The notes beneath the pieces were generated by a model, which saw only the letters and a program-made list of their open reading frames with translations, ran no database searches and was not told the origin of the DNA. Below are positions 17,335-26,023 of a DNA stretch of 64,000 nucleotides, one piece after another. Position numbers and translations under genes: made by a program. The stretch's first letter is position 1; each line of letters starts with the position of its first letter. This stretch comes from Lysinibacillus cavernae (GTDB lineage Bacteria > Bacillota > Bacilli > Bacillales_A > Planococcaceae). The stretch lies in NCBI RefSeq assembly GCF_009724685.1, contig NZ_WMEF01000014.1, positions 1 through 64,000 on the forward strand. The letters run 5' to 3'.

Positions 17335-17676
17335 ATGAAAAAAATAGAAGCAATCATTCGTCCTGAGGTTTTTGGAGCTGTTCGGGACGGACTTGCACAG
17401 GAAGGAATAGCAGGTTTAAGCGTTTCTGAAATTGCCGGCTGTGGTCGTCAGTTAGGTAGAACGGGTCTATTTCGCGGCAATACGTATGAGATTGAATTTT
17501 TGCCCAAATTAAAATTAGAAATGATTGTGGATGACGGAAAGGTCGATGCTATCGTAGAAATATTGTTGCGTGAGGCAGCAACTGGCAAGGTTGGAGACGG
17601 GAAGATTTTCATTTATCCAGTAGAACAAGCAATTCGCATCCGCACAAAAGAAGTCGGATCGATTGCAGTAGAATAA
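17335..17676 (+). CDS. glnK: P-II nitrogen regulatory protein
   Basis: Small trimeric signal protein that senses 2-oxoglutarate and ATP/ADP and gates the ammonium channel. The 113-aa protein has the P-II core: a start MKKIEAIIRPE, the T-loop region with Tyr in GNTYEIEFLPKLKLE, and the nucleotide-binding GKVGDGKIF. AAGGAG precedes the ATG by 8 nt. Next to amtB with a 14-nt gap, the usual glnK-amtB (nrgBA) pair, here in the order glnK first. Confidence 0.94.
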   Translation: MKKIEAIIRPEVFGAVRDGLAQEGIAGLSVSEIAGCGRQLGRTGLFRGNTYEIEFLPKLKLEMIVDDGKVDAIVEILLREAATGKVGDGKIFIYPVEQAIRIRTKEVGSIAVE

Positions 17677-17690
17677 GGGGGACGATATAG

Positions 17691-18989
17691 ATGGATGAAG
17701 TACTATTATCTGTTAATTTAATTTGGGTGATGCTCGGCACTATTTTAGTATTCTTTATGCACGCAGGTTTTGCCATGGTTGAGGCAGGATTTACCCGTTC
17801 AAAAAATGCGGTCAATATCATCATGAAGAATTTCCTTACTATTTCACTTGGAGGCATCGTCTATTTTTTATGTGGCTACGCCATTATGTTTGGTGACACA
17901 GTAGGTGGTATTTTCGGTACTAGTGGCTTTGCATTAAAAGGGGTTGATGATCTTTCATTCTTTATCTTCCAAACGATGTTTGCCGCAACAGGAGCAACTA
18001 TTCTATCTGGGGCTGTTGCAGAACGTACTAATATTTTTGCTTATATCGGAGTCATTATACTCATGTCTTTAGTCGTTTATCCTGTTGTAGGTCACTGGGT
18101 TTGGAGTGGCCAAGGTTGGTTAACTGATCTAGGTTTTGTTGACTTTGCGGGCTCTACTGTTGTTCACTTAACAGGTGCTGTAGCAGCATTTGTCGCGGCT
18201 GTTATGGTTGGACCACGACTTGGTAAATATGAAAATGGTCGAGTTAATGTCATTACAGGACACAGTATTCCATTAGGAGCTCTAGGTGTATTTTTACTTT
18301 GGTTTGGTTGGTTCGGCTTCAATGGCGCCTCTACTTTAGCCGCAGATCCTGAACTCGTTCCTAGTGTCATTGCCAATACATTTTTTGCGGCAGCTGCTGG
18401 TGTGGCTGCTACCGCCTTCTATACAAAATTTCGATATGGACATATCGATGGCTCCCTTACATTAAACGGTGCATTAGCAGGGCTTGTAGGGATTACAGCT
18501 GGTGCCGCAAACGTCAGCATTACCGGCTCTCTTATCATTGGCATGATCGCTGCTCCATTACTTGTCGAAGGTGTACGTTTCCTAGAGTGGAAGCTAAAAG
18601 TTGATGATCCAGTTGGTGCGATTGCTGTTCATGGTATTTGTGGTATCTGGGGGACATTGGCAGTTGGTTTATTTGACATTGGTGGTCAAGGCTTATTTTA
18701 TGGCGGAGGCTTTGGTCTCCTAGGTATTCAAGCAATTGGTGTCATCGCAACAATTGCCTGGGTTAGCGTATCTGTGGCAGCTGGTTTATTCATCATCAAA
18801 GCATTTGTACCATTACGCGTAACAGCTGAAGAGGAGATTGCTGGTTTAGATGTAATTGAACACGGAGCTCCTGCCTACGAATTCCAAGATATTTTCAAAA
18901 GCTCTGCAATACGAGGAGAAACCTTCGCTCACCGTTTAACACACTTCGGTAAAACACAGAACAATGCACAGGAAGAACAACACGTATAG
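17691..18989 (+). CDS. amtB: Ammonium transporter
   Basis: The 432-aa Amt/Rh-family channel for ammonium has eleven hydrophobic segments and the family landmarks FMHAGFAMVEAGFTRSKN and WFGWFGFNGAS. The conserved pore histidines are in DPVGAIAVHGICGIWGTLAVG and FAGSTVVHLTGA. The C-terminal tail (about residues 385-432) is the GlnK contact region in characterised homologues. A strong terminator follows. Expression is expected under nitrogen limitation from the boxes upstream. Confidence 0.95.
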   Translation: MDEVLLSVNLIWVMLGTILVFFMHAGFAMVEAGFTRSKNAVNIIMKNFLTISLGGIVYFLCGYAIMFGDTVGGIFGTSGFALKGVDDLSFFIFQTMFAATGATILSGAVAERTNIFAYIGVIILMSLVVYPVVGHWVWSGQGWLTDLGFVDFAGSTVVHLTGAVAAFVAAVMVGPRLGKYENGRVNVITGHSIPLGALGVFLLWFGWFGFNGASTLAADPELVPSVIANTFFAAAAGVAATAFYTKFRYGHIDGSLTLNGALAGLVGITAGAANVSITGSLIIGMIAAPLLVEGVRFLEWKLKVDDPVGAIAVHGICGIWGTLAVGLFDIGGQGLFYGGGFGLLGIQAIGVIATIAWVSVSVAAGLFIIKAFVPLRVTAEEEIAGLDVIEHGAPAYEFQDIFKSSAIRGETFAHRLTHFGKTQNNAQEEQHV

Positions 18990-19001
18990 CTAGTAAAAAA
19001 A

Positions 19002-19040
19002 CTGCCCCTTATCTATAGATCTGGGGCAGATTTCCTTTTT
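19002..19040 (+). terminator. Terminator after amtB
   Basis: Stem CTGCCCC/GGGGCAG followed by a T-rich run. The rest of 19041-19203 shows nothing I can assign. Confidence 0.85.
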
Positions 19041-19203
19041 TAATGAACTGCTCTGATTGATTTTAGGAGCACATTGTTCATCTCTTTATCGAGAAAGCTC
19101 GAAGCGATTTATATCTTTATCAAAAGTACTTTTAACTACGCTTAAAGTGATCATTCCTGTTAAACCCTTAATTTGACCTCTTAGTAACCTACTTTTTAAA
19201 AAT

Positions 19204-19704
19204 TTAAACTTTCTCTAACTCAAGTAAAAACTGTTTCATATCTAGGCCACTTCGAAAACCTGTTAATTGACCGTTTTTTCCAATAACACGATGGCATGGG
19301 ATGATAGCTAAAATTGGGTTCGCACCAATCGCACTACCTACAGCTCTAACTGCTTTAGGATTACCAATCCGTTGTGCGATATTTCCATATGATGTTATTG
19401 AACCATAGGGTAATTCTTTTAAGGCGTCCCAAACTGCTAATTGAAAAGGTGTTCCTTTCACATGGATCGGTAGGTCAAACTCTGTAAGCTCCTTATTAAA
19501 GTAGGCTGTTAGCTGATCTTTATACGGTTGTAATTTTTCCGAATTTTCTTCAAAACAATACCCTTTAAAAGGTTTTTTAGCCCATTCTTCAACTTCATTG
19601 AAAGATGCATTCGGTGTCCCTATATAAACAAGCCCTATATTTGAAGCCACTATATACATATCCCCCTGTGCATACATTAATGTATCAAAATACAATATTT
19701 CCAT
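19204..19704 (-). CDS. ogt: Methylated-DNA--protein-cysteine methyltransferase
   Basis: Removes alkyl groups from O6-alkylguanine by transfer to its own cysteine. The acceptor motif IIPCHRVIGKNG and the helix-turn-helix region with YGSITSYGNIAQRIG are present. I choose ATG 19704 (MEILYF), 7 nt after AGGGGAGA-type ribosome site, giving 166 aa; a longer reading to 19743 has no ribosome site. It stands alone, with no AlkA/Ada partner nearby. Confidence 0.92.
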   Translation of the reverse strand: MEILYFDTLMYAQGDMYIVASNIGLVYIGTPNASFNEVEEWAKKPFKGYCFEENSEKLQPYKDQLTAYFNKELTEFDLPIHVKGTPFQLAVWDALKELPYGSITSYGNIAQRIGNPKAVRAVGSAIGANPILAIIPCHRVIGKNGQLTGFRSGLDMKQFLLELEKV

Positions 19705-19800
19705 TCCCACATCTCCCCTACTTTCTTCTATATTAATCTGCAACTCCAGTCATTTCATGCTACAGTTATTTTAATGACGATAACAAAGGAGTATCAGTAA

Positions 19801-20532
19801 ATGAATACGCTGTATGAGCCTGCCATTCACTTTCAACAAGTTCATTTTTCAGTAAATGACAAAATGATATTAAAGTCAATTACTGGATCTTTTCCAAAAG
19901 GTAAAATTACTACCCTAGTTGGCCCTTCTGGTGCAGGTAAAACAACTTTACTTAAATTATGTAATGGCCTACTTTCACCAACAAAAGGGCACATACTAAT
20001 TGATAATCACCCCATCTCTACATATGAGCCCACAGCTTTAAGAAGACATGTTGGTATTGCTTTACAAGCAGCTCCAATGATAGCTGGCACTGTGCTAGAG
20101 AATCTTGCACTCCCTCGCATACTACAAGGAAAGGAGCTGTCACAGCAGGAGGCTGTTCAATATTTAGAGGATGTCGGATTAGACGCAAGCTTCTTACAGC
20201 AATCAACAAACGAATTATCAGGCGGACAACGCCAAAAGGTATCCATTGCACGAACTCTTATCAATCAATCCTCTATTTTGTTATTAGACGAAATAACATC
20301 TGCACTGGATCGTCAATCCGTACAAGAAATTGAAAAGTTAATAGCCACTATTAACAAAAAATACAATGTCACTATGATTTGGATTACACATAATTTGCAT
20401 CAGGCATTAACGATAGGTCACTATACATGGGTTATGATGGATGGCGAATTAATCGAAACTGGTAAAAGCGCTTTACTCAGCGCACCGACGAACCCACGTG
20501 TAGCAGAATTTGTACAGGGGGTAAACAAATGA
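19801..20532 (+). CDS. ABC ATPase of a FetAB/YjkBA-type exporter
   Basis: ATP-binding subunit paired with a UPF0014 permease, as in B. subtilis yjkB-yjkA and E. coli fetA-fetB; FetAB exports iron in E. coli (family knowledge). Walker A GPSGAGKTTLL (about residues 38-48), signature LSGGQRQKVS, Walker B ILLLDEITSALD. The 243 aa are normal. ATGA overlap with the next gene shows translational coupling. Iron as substrate is an inference. Confidence 0.85.
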   Translation: MNTLYEPAIHFQQVHFSVNDKMILKSITGSFPKGKITTLVGPSGAGKTTLLKLCNGLLSPTKGHILIDNHPISTYEPTALRRHVGIALQAAPMIAGTVLENLALPRILQGKELSQQEAVQYLEDVGLDASFLQQSTNELSGGQRQKVSIARTLINQSSILLLDEITSALDRQSVQEIEKLIATINKKYNVTMIWITHNLHQALTIGHYTWVMMDGELIETGKSALLSAPTNPRVAEFVQGVNK

Positions 20533-21281
20533 CATTTACTGCTCTATCCCTAACATTAATTTTTGTATGTATTCCTCTACTTTTATCCAAAACATTAAGG
20601 TTAGGGCTTGAAAAAGAAACGCTTATTGCGACCTTACGATCCATTATTCAATTGCTCACTGTTGGCTATATTTTAAAATTTGTTTTTGACGGAAGCAGCT
20701 ATATCTATATTTTTCTCATGGTAGCACTAATGATTATAGTTGCTACGTTAAATGCACGAAAAAAAGGCGAAGGCATTAAAGGAATCACCTCGAAAATAGC
20801 ACTTACACTTGTTGTGATAGAAATTGTTACACAAGGTGTCTTATTAGGCTTCAAAATTGTTCCAGCAACCGCCCAGTATATAATCCCCATTAGTGGTATG
20901 TTAATTGGCAATTCGATGGTGCTGTCCATTTTATTCTTAAATCGTTTTACAGCTGAAATTACTAGCCATAAAGATCAAATGGAATTAATTTTATCGCTAG
21001 GTGGCACACCAAAGCAGGCCGTACATCGACAACTAATCAATGCCGTAAAAGCGAGTATGATTCCTACTATCGAAAGCCAAAAAACAATTGGTTTGGTGCA
21101 ACTACCAGGTATGATGAGTGGGCAAATCATCGGCGGTGCTGACCCGATCCAAGCTGTACAATTTCAACTTTTAATCATTTTTGCACTTCTAACAACTGCA
21201 ACATTATCCAGCATCATGATTGGCTTTTTAAGCTATCCTGTGCTATTTAATGAACGAATGCAAATACTCGATATGAAATAA
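20529..21281 (+). CDS. UPF0014-family permease (FetB/YjkA-like)
   Basis: The 250-aa membrane protein has about six or seven helices. UPF0014 landmarks: TLRSIIQLLTVGYIL, NARKKGEG, PISGMLIGNSM and the late VQLPGMMSGQIIGGADPI. It starts inside the upstream ATPase gene and would form the membrane half of the transporter. It may protect against excess iron or oxidative stress if it works like E. coli FetB. Confidence 0.85.
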   Translation: MTFTALSLTLIFVCIPLLLSKTLRLGLEKETLIATLRSIIQLLTVGYILKFVFDGSSYIYIFLMVALMIIVATLNARKKGEGIKGITSKIALTLVVIEIVTQGVLLGFKIVPATAQYIIPISGMLIGNSMVLSILFLNRFTAEITSHKDQMELILSLGGTPKQAVHRQLINAVKASMIPTIESQKTIGLVQLPGMMSGQIIGGADPIQAVQFQLLIIFALLTTATLSSIMIGFLSYPVLFNERMQILDMK

Positions 21282-21315
21282 TTGTTAAGCTGAATTTAAT
21301 ATAGTTTAAATAATT

Positions 21316-21326
21316 TGTGTTATACT
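21316..21326 (+). promoter_or_regulatory. Extended -10 promoter of the proline dehydrogenase gene
   Basis: TGTGTTATACT contains TGn immediately before TATACT, an extended -10 element. No good -35 is visible. Confidence 0.45.
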
Positions 21327-21355
21327 AAGAAGAAAATGCAGTTAGGAGAATGACC

Positions 21356-22330
21356 ATGTTATTACGCGATTTTTTCATCCATTTATCTGAAAACCAACTA
21401 TTAAATAGTACTGCAAAGAAATATGGCCTAAAATTAGGAGCACAAAGTGTAGTAGCTGGTACAAATATCGAAGAAACAATTGCAAGCATCAAAGAACTAA
21501 ATGCACATAATATTTCTTGTACAGTAGACAACCTAGGTGAATTCGTTTCAAGTAAAGAAGAAGCAACTGCCTCAAAAGAAAAAATCCTTGCTGTGGTCGA
21601 ATCCATCCATGAGAACGGTGTTGCTGCACATATTTCATTAAAACCATCTCAATTAGGTTTAGACATCGATGTTGATTTTTGTTATGACAACCTGTATGAA
21701 ATCGTAGAAAAAGCCGCTTCTTATGATATATTTGTTAATTTTGACATGGAAGACTACGGTCGTCTTCAAACATCATTTGATATGGTAGAAGAGTTATCTA
21801 AAACATTTAATAATGTTGGAACAGTAATCCAATCATACTTTTACCGTGCAAAAGATGATATCGAAAAGTTCAAGGACTACCGTTTACGTATCGTAAAAGG
21901 TGCTTATAAAGAGCCTGTCGAAGTAGCTTATCAAGATAAATTAGATATCGATTTAAACTTTATTGAGTTGATTGAATATCATTTGCTACACGGCAAATTT
22001 ACGTCAATCGCAACACATGATCACAATATCATCGCACATGTTAAACGCTTTGTAGCTGATCATAATATTCCGCTTGATAAATTTGAATTCCAGATGTTAT
22101 ACGGTTTCCGTACTGACATGCAGAAAGAGCTTGCAAAAGAAGGCTATAACTTCTGTGTATACGTTCCATTCGGTGAAGATTGGTACGGCTATTTTATGCG
22201 CCGTTTAGCTGAGCGTCCTCAAAACCTTAACCTTGTAACAAAGCAAGTGTTTACGAAAAAAACGAATACAGTTCTTGCTGTAGCAGCTGGTGCATTCGTT
22301 CTTGGACGTTTAACAAAACGTAATAAGTAA
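21356..22330 (+). CDS. Proline dehydrogenase
   Basis: FAD enzyme oxidising proline to pyrroline-5-carboxylate, monofunctional type (PutB/FadM-like). Seen: the TIM-barrel stretch DIFVNFDMEDYGRL, RIVKGAYKEP, IATHDHNII, FEFQMLYGFR and YVPFGEDWYGYFMRRLAERP, which carry conserved FAD- and proline-binding residues. I choose ATG 21356 (8 nt after AGGAG); the ATG at 21350 touches the ribosome site. Length 324 aa. No P5C dehydrogenase gene in the window, so the pathway is split. Confidence 0.93.
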   Translation: MLLRDFFIHLSENQLLNSTAKKYGLKLGAQSVVAGTNIEETIASIKELNAHNISCTVDNLGEFVSSKEEATASKEKILAVVESIHENGVAAHISLKPSQLGLDIDVDFCYDNLYEIVEKAASYDIFVNFDMEDYGRLQTSFDMVEELSKTFNNVGTVIQSYFYRAKDDIEKFKDYRLRIVKGAYKEPVEVAYQDKLDIDLNFIELIEYHLLHGKFTSIATHDHNIIAHVKRFVADHNIPLDKFEFQMLYGFRTDMQKELAKEGYNFCVYVPFGEDWYGYFMRRLAERPQNLNLVTKQVFTKKTNTVLAVAAGAFVLGRLTKRNK

Positions 22331-22339
22331 AAATAGAAA

Positions 22340-22377
22340 AGAACCTTTCCGCTAATGCGGTAAGGTTCTCTTTTTAT
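22340..22377. terminator. Shared convergent terminator
   Basis: Stem AGAACCTTTCCGC/GCGGTAAGGTTCT (one mismatch) with T/A runs on both sides, serving the converging proline dehydrogenase and desR genes. Confidence 0.88.
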
Positions 22378-22985
22378 TTGTTCCATCCTTTTTCTTTAAA
22401 GCGAGCAATGGCCTCAATACGATTACCAACGTTTAGTTTTTCTAAAATCGTTGAAATATAATTACGAACGGTTCCAGCAGATAAAAATAGCTCTGCGGCA
22501 ATTTCCTTCGTAGTCTTACCTTCTGCCACAAGTGTCAGTACCTGACTTTCCCGATCTGTTAAAGGATTTTCGCTATCATCTTCATAGACAAAATCAACGA
22601 GTTCTGGTGCATAAATTCGTTTGCCGTCCATTATTGTGCGAATCGCACTCACTAATTCCTCTATAGGACTATCCTTTAGTAAGTAGCCTCTTACACTTGC
22701 TTTTCTAGCGCGCTCGAAATAACCTGGTCTAGCAAATGTAGTTAAAATGATGACTTTACAATCAGAGCCAGAGCTATGCATTTCTTCTGCTGCGTCTAGT
22801 CCCGTTTTAACTGGCATTTCAATATCCATAATACAAATATCAGGCTGATACTCTTGCACAAGCATCAATGCTTCCTCACCATTTTTTGCTAAGCCAACGA
22901 CCTCCATATCCTCCTCCATACTAAGTAAAGAGCGAAGAGCGCCTAATAGCATCCCCTGATCTTCAGCAATCACAATTCGTATCAT
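22374..22985 (-). CDS. desR: Response regulator, DesR-like
   Basis: NarL/LuxR-class regulator. Receiver phospho-acceptor Asp in DICIMDIEMPVKTG (about residue 54), then the C-terminal LuxR-type HTH with LTDRESQVLTLVAEGKTTKEIA. The ATG at 22985 is 10 nt after AGAGG; length 203 aa. It follows the desK-like kinase by 11 nt and the desaturase gene, so it is expected to switch on des when the membrane stiffens in the cold, as in B. subtilis. Confidence 0.88.
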   Translation of the reverse strand: MIRIVIAEDQGMLLGALRSLLSMEEDMEVVGLAKNGEEALMLVQEYQPDICIMDIEMPVKTGLDAAEEMHSSGSDCKVIILTTFARPGYFERARKASVRGYLLKDSPIEELVSAIRTIMDGKRIYAPELVDFVYEDDSENPLTDRESQVLTLVAEGKTTKEIAAELFLSAGTVRNYISTILEKLNVGNRIEAIARFKEKGWNK

Positions 22986-23002
22986 GTCCACAAGCCTCTT
23001 TT

Positions 23003-24151
23003 CTATATGTTCTTCAGATTTCCTTTGCCATTCTGATGCGTAATAGCCACTGGAATGGTTACCGTTAATGTAGTACCTTCAACACTTTCAATCTTAACGG
23101 ACCCATTGATAAACTCTAAGCGTTCACGCATTCCTTTCAATCCGTTACCAGTTTTCCATGCTTGTTTTTTCGTAATCCCTTGTCCGTTATCTCGAACTAC
23201 TAAGTAAACTTCTTTAAAGTTTTGATGGAAAGCAATTTCGCATTTTGTTGCCCCACTATGTTTTACAACATTATTGACCGCCTCTTTTAAGCACATTGAT
23301 AACACATTTTCTACAAGCGGTGGAACTTGCAATGCGTTTTTATCGCCATCAAAGACAAATTCCATTTCTGCCGCCTTTAATATTTGAGAGATTCGCATTA
23401 GCTCATCCTCAAATTTCGCGGTGCGCATCCCTGAAACTAATTCACGAACCTCTTTTAAGGCAATACTAGCAGTTTGTCGTATATCCTTAATCTCAATTAA
23501 AGCTTGCTGTGGGTCACGTTCAATCAACCGAGAGGCTAGGTCACTTTTTAAACCTATCATGGATAATTTTTGTCCCAATGTATCATGTAAATCTCGAGCT
23601 ATACGTTGTCGTTCCTCAAAAATAATTAACTCAGCAATACGTTCATTGGCTGTTTCTAACTGTCCCTCTAGGTTTTCACGTTTATTTTTGGAATAAATCG
23701 TTAATGGCAATAGCACAACAGCTAATATGGTTAACACAACAAAAGGTAGCTGCGATAAAAATAACTGAAGCTCAACAAAGAAACCAACACCTGTAGAAAT
23801 AACTGTAAACCCTATATGTAGACCGTACATAATATAAAAGCCGACGGGTCTTCTTATGTTTCCAATAAAAAATGCTGTGAAAATGGATAGATATACATAG
23901 CCATATAAAATGGTCATGACAATATTTATGACCATTTCAAAGCTGATCCACATATAAACTAAACCGCTTTTCGAATTCATGGAAAATCGATAGAAAATAA
24001 AATAGAGCATTAAAAACGTAATTCCTATAGAAATTTCTATATAAGATGATTTCCTAAAAATGAAGAAAAACGGTAGGAAACAAAAAATAATCCATAAATA
24101 CACACTGAGCATTGGACTATTCGGGATAATACTATGCCATTTCCTCAACAT
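23003..24151 (-). CDS. desK: Histidine kinase, DesK-like
   Basis: The 382-aa membrane kinase has about five hydrophobic segments (residues 15-160), which form the thermosensor in DesK, followed by a HisKA_3 dimerisation domain with the phospho-accepting His in RQRIARDLHDTLGQ and an HATPase domain with NVVKHS, DNGQGI and GNGLKGM. Partner of the adjacent DesR-like regulator. A terminator separates it from the desaturase gene upstream, so it probably has its own basal promoter. Confidence 0.87.
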   Translation of the reverse strand: MLRKWHSIIPNSPMLSVYLWIIFCFLPFFFIFRKSSYIEISIGITFLMLYFIFYRFSMNSKSGLVYMWISFEMVINIVMTILYGYVYLSIFTAFFIGNIRRPVGFYIMYGLHIGFTVISTGVGFFVELQLFLSQLPFVVLTILAVVLLPLTIYSKNKRENLEGQLETANERIAELIIFEERQRIARDLHDTLGQKLSMIGLKSDLASRLIERDPQQALIEIKDIRQTASIALKEVRELVSGMRTAKFEDELMRISQILKAAEMEFVFDGDKNALQVPPLVENVLSMCLKEAVNNVVKHSGATKCEIAFHQNFKEVYLVVRDNGQGITKKQAWKTGNGLKGMRERLEFINGSVKIESVEGTTLTVTIPVAITHQNGKGNLKNI

Positions 24152-24245
24152 AATCTCACGCTCTTTCCTACTTTTCCCTTATTATAACAAGAAAATTGAT
24201 TTTTTGCCTGTGCATGCTTTGGACAAGCCCCTTCCATTTACATAA

Positions 24246-24276
24246 AACAGCCATCTCCCTTTCAGAGATGGCTGTT
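24246..24276 (-). terminator. Terminator after des
   Basis: Stem AACAGCCATCTC/GAGATGGCTGTT then TTTT on the minus strand, between des and desK. Confidence 0.85.
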
Positions 24277-24281
24277 ATTAG

Positions 24282-25313
24282 TTAAGCGGCAATACTGCCT
24301 CTAGCTTTGCGTTTTATAATTTCATTTACTTCTTTAAACGAAATAAATTTACCTTGCTCTTCATCATACAACTTGTAACGTAATGATTCTAAACTTGTAC
24401 CTAAAGTAATTGTTGTCGCCATGTGCAATGGTGGTGTTTCATTGTGTGCCTTTTCAAGATTATAGTTCGGTACACGAGGAGCTAAATGATGGACATGATG
24501 GAAACCGATATTCCCTGTAACCCACTGTAAAATTTTTGGTAATTTATAGTATGAGCTACCTTCAACTGCGGCTTTTACATAATCCCACTCTGTGTCATGT
24601 TCAAAGTAAGAATCTTCATACGTATGCTGAATATAAAATAACCAAATACCTAGGGAACCTGCAATAAATAATGTAACGCCTTGGACTAATAAAAATGCTT
24701 GCCAGCCCATGAAGAAAATTAAAGCGGCACAAAGTCCAACAATGACAATATTCGTTAACATTGTGTTGAAACGTTCCTTTTTCTTTGCATCCTTACGATT
24801 AAAACGATTTAAGACAAGTACCATATATAAAGGTCCTAACCCAAACATAACGAATGGATTACGATAAAAACGATACCATAATCGTTGACCCTTTGAGGCT
24901 TGCATATATTCTTCCACTGTCATCATATCAATATCACCGATACCACGCTTGTCTAAGTTCGAGCTTGTTGCATGGTGAATTGTATGTTCACGTTTCCATT
25001 TTTCATATGGGAATGATGTTATCACTCCTGTAAAAAATCCAACCCAGTCGTTTGCCTTTTTACTTTTAAAAAATGAACCGTGTGTACAATCGTGAAAGAT
25101 TATAAAAGTTCGTACAACAAATCCAGCTGAAATAACACTTAAACCGGCTGTTAACCAAGGTGAAACATCCACTAACAAATAACCAGCCACCCACAACGCA
25201 ATTAACGGTACAATTGTATTTATCATTTGAAAAACACTTTTACGCATATCAGATTTAGCAAATGGCGCTACATCTTGGCGTAACTTTTTCGTTTTTTCTT
25301 TAATTGTTGCCAT
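24282..25313 (-). CDS. des: Acyl-lipid desaturase
   Basis: Introduces a cis double bond into membrane phospholipid acyl chains (delta-5 in B. subtilis Des). The three histidine boxes are visible: HDCTHGSFF (about residues 74-82), REHTIHHATSS (about 108-118) and NIGFHHVHHLAPR (about 266-278), set among membrane helices. The 343 aa are near the B. subtilis 352. First gene of the des-desK-desR set. A 16-spaced promoter and a palindrome centred about 66 nt before the predicted start site lie upstream. Confidence 0.92.
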   Translation of the reverse strand: MATIKEKTKKLRQDVAPFAKSDMRKSVFQMINTIVPLIALWVAGYLLVDVSPWLTAGLSVISAGFVVRTFIIFHDCTHGSFFKSKKANDWVGFFTGVITSFPYEKWKREHTIHHATSSNLDKRGIGDIDMMTVEEYMQASKGQRLWYRFYRNPFVMFGLGPLYMVLVLNRFNRKDAKKKERFNTMLTNIVIVGLCAALIFFMGWQAFLLVQGVTLFIAGSLGIWLFYIQHTYEDSYFEHDTEWDYVKAAVEGSSYYKLPKILQWVTGNIGFHHVHHLAPRVPNYNLEKAHNETPPLHMATTITLGTSLESLRYKLYDEEQGKFISFKEVNEIIKRKARGSIAA

Positions 25314-25348
25314 CTTTTACTCCCTCGTTTCCTTTTCCTTATGATCTC

Positions 25349-25376
25349 ATCATAAAGCAAGAGTACAAGTCAGTAA
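25349..25376 (-). promoter_or_regulatory. Promoter of des
   Basis: Minus-strand TTACTG (25371-25376), 16-nt spacer, TATGAT (25349-25354). Confidence 0.5.
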
Positions 25377-25393
25377 CAGACGCAAACATCACA

Positions 25394-25423
25394 AAAAGGA
25401 TATGACATTTGTCATATCCTTTT
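25394..25423 (-). terminator. Palindrome: acetyltransferase terminator and possible DesR site
   Basis: Perfect 14-bp arms AAAAGGATATGACA/TGTCATATCCTTTT around TT. It touches the stop codon of the acetyltransferase gene and ends in T's on the minus strand, so it can terminate that gene. It is also centred about 66 nt upstream of the predicted des start, the region where DesR acts in B. subtilis. Confidence 0.7.
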
Positions 25424-25931
25424 ATGATTTTGGTCCAATCAAATGTAGCTGATAGAACACAAGGTCTAGCCATTGTTCAAACTTATAGCCTGCATTTTTT
25501 ATTGTCCCTGCATATTCAAAGCCTAATTTTTCATGTGCTTTAATACTACCTATGTTTTCTCCGTCTATGCCAGCTACAAGTGTTTTTACACTATTCTCTT
25601 CTGCAATTGCTATCAGTCTGTGCATGAGCTTTGTAGCAATGCCTTTTTGATAATGCTCTTTATGCACGTAGACGGAGTGCTCCATTGTATGTTTATAACC
25701 TGGATAAGGACGGAATTGACTATAGGTTGCAAAGCCAGCAACAACACCATTTTCTTCAAATACTAGCAATGGATTTCCTAATGTTTGCTGCTCCTTAAAC
25801 CATTGCTCTTTTTCATCTAAAGTTTGTATTTCATATCGATAGACTGCCTTGCTTGTTAAAATAATATCATTATAGATGTCCAAAACCTCAGGTATATCTT
25901 TTATTGTCATAAATCGAATCACTTTGCTCAC
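25422..25931 (-). CDS. GNAT acetyltransferase, PAT-like
   Basis: The 169-aa protein belongs to the phosphinothricin/methionine-sulfoximine acetyltransferase group (YwnH-like). N-terminal IRFMTIKDIPEVLDIYNDII, the group motif AGFATYSQFRPYPGYKHTMEHSVYV (read in two parts), the acetyl-CoA loop HYQKGIATKLM and the late GFEYAGTI. Natural substrates of such enzymes are small toxic amino-acid analogues; which one here is unknown. Confidence 0.85.
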   Translation of the reverse strand: MSKVIRFMTIKDIPEVLDIYNDIILTSKAVYRYEIQTLDEKEQWFKEQQTLGNPLLVFEENGVVAGFATYSQFRPYPGYKHTMEHSVYVHKEHYQKGIATKLMHRLIAIAEENSVKTLVAGIDGENIGSIKAHEKLGFEYAGTIKNAGYKFEQWLDLVFYQLHLIGPKS

Positions 25932-26023
25932 GTCCTTCCGAAATTATCCTCATGTTTAATGGCAAGAGAAGTAGATATAGATAGGCTTTCAATCCACTAT
26001 CTATATCCATCCTATTTTACTCC

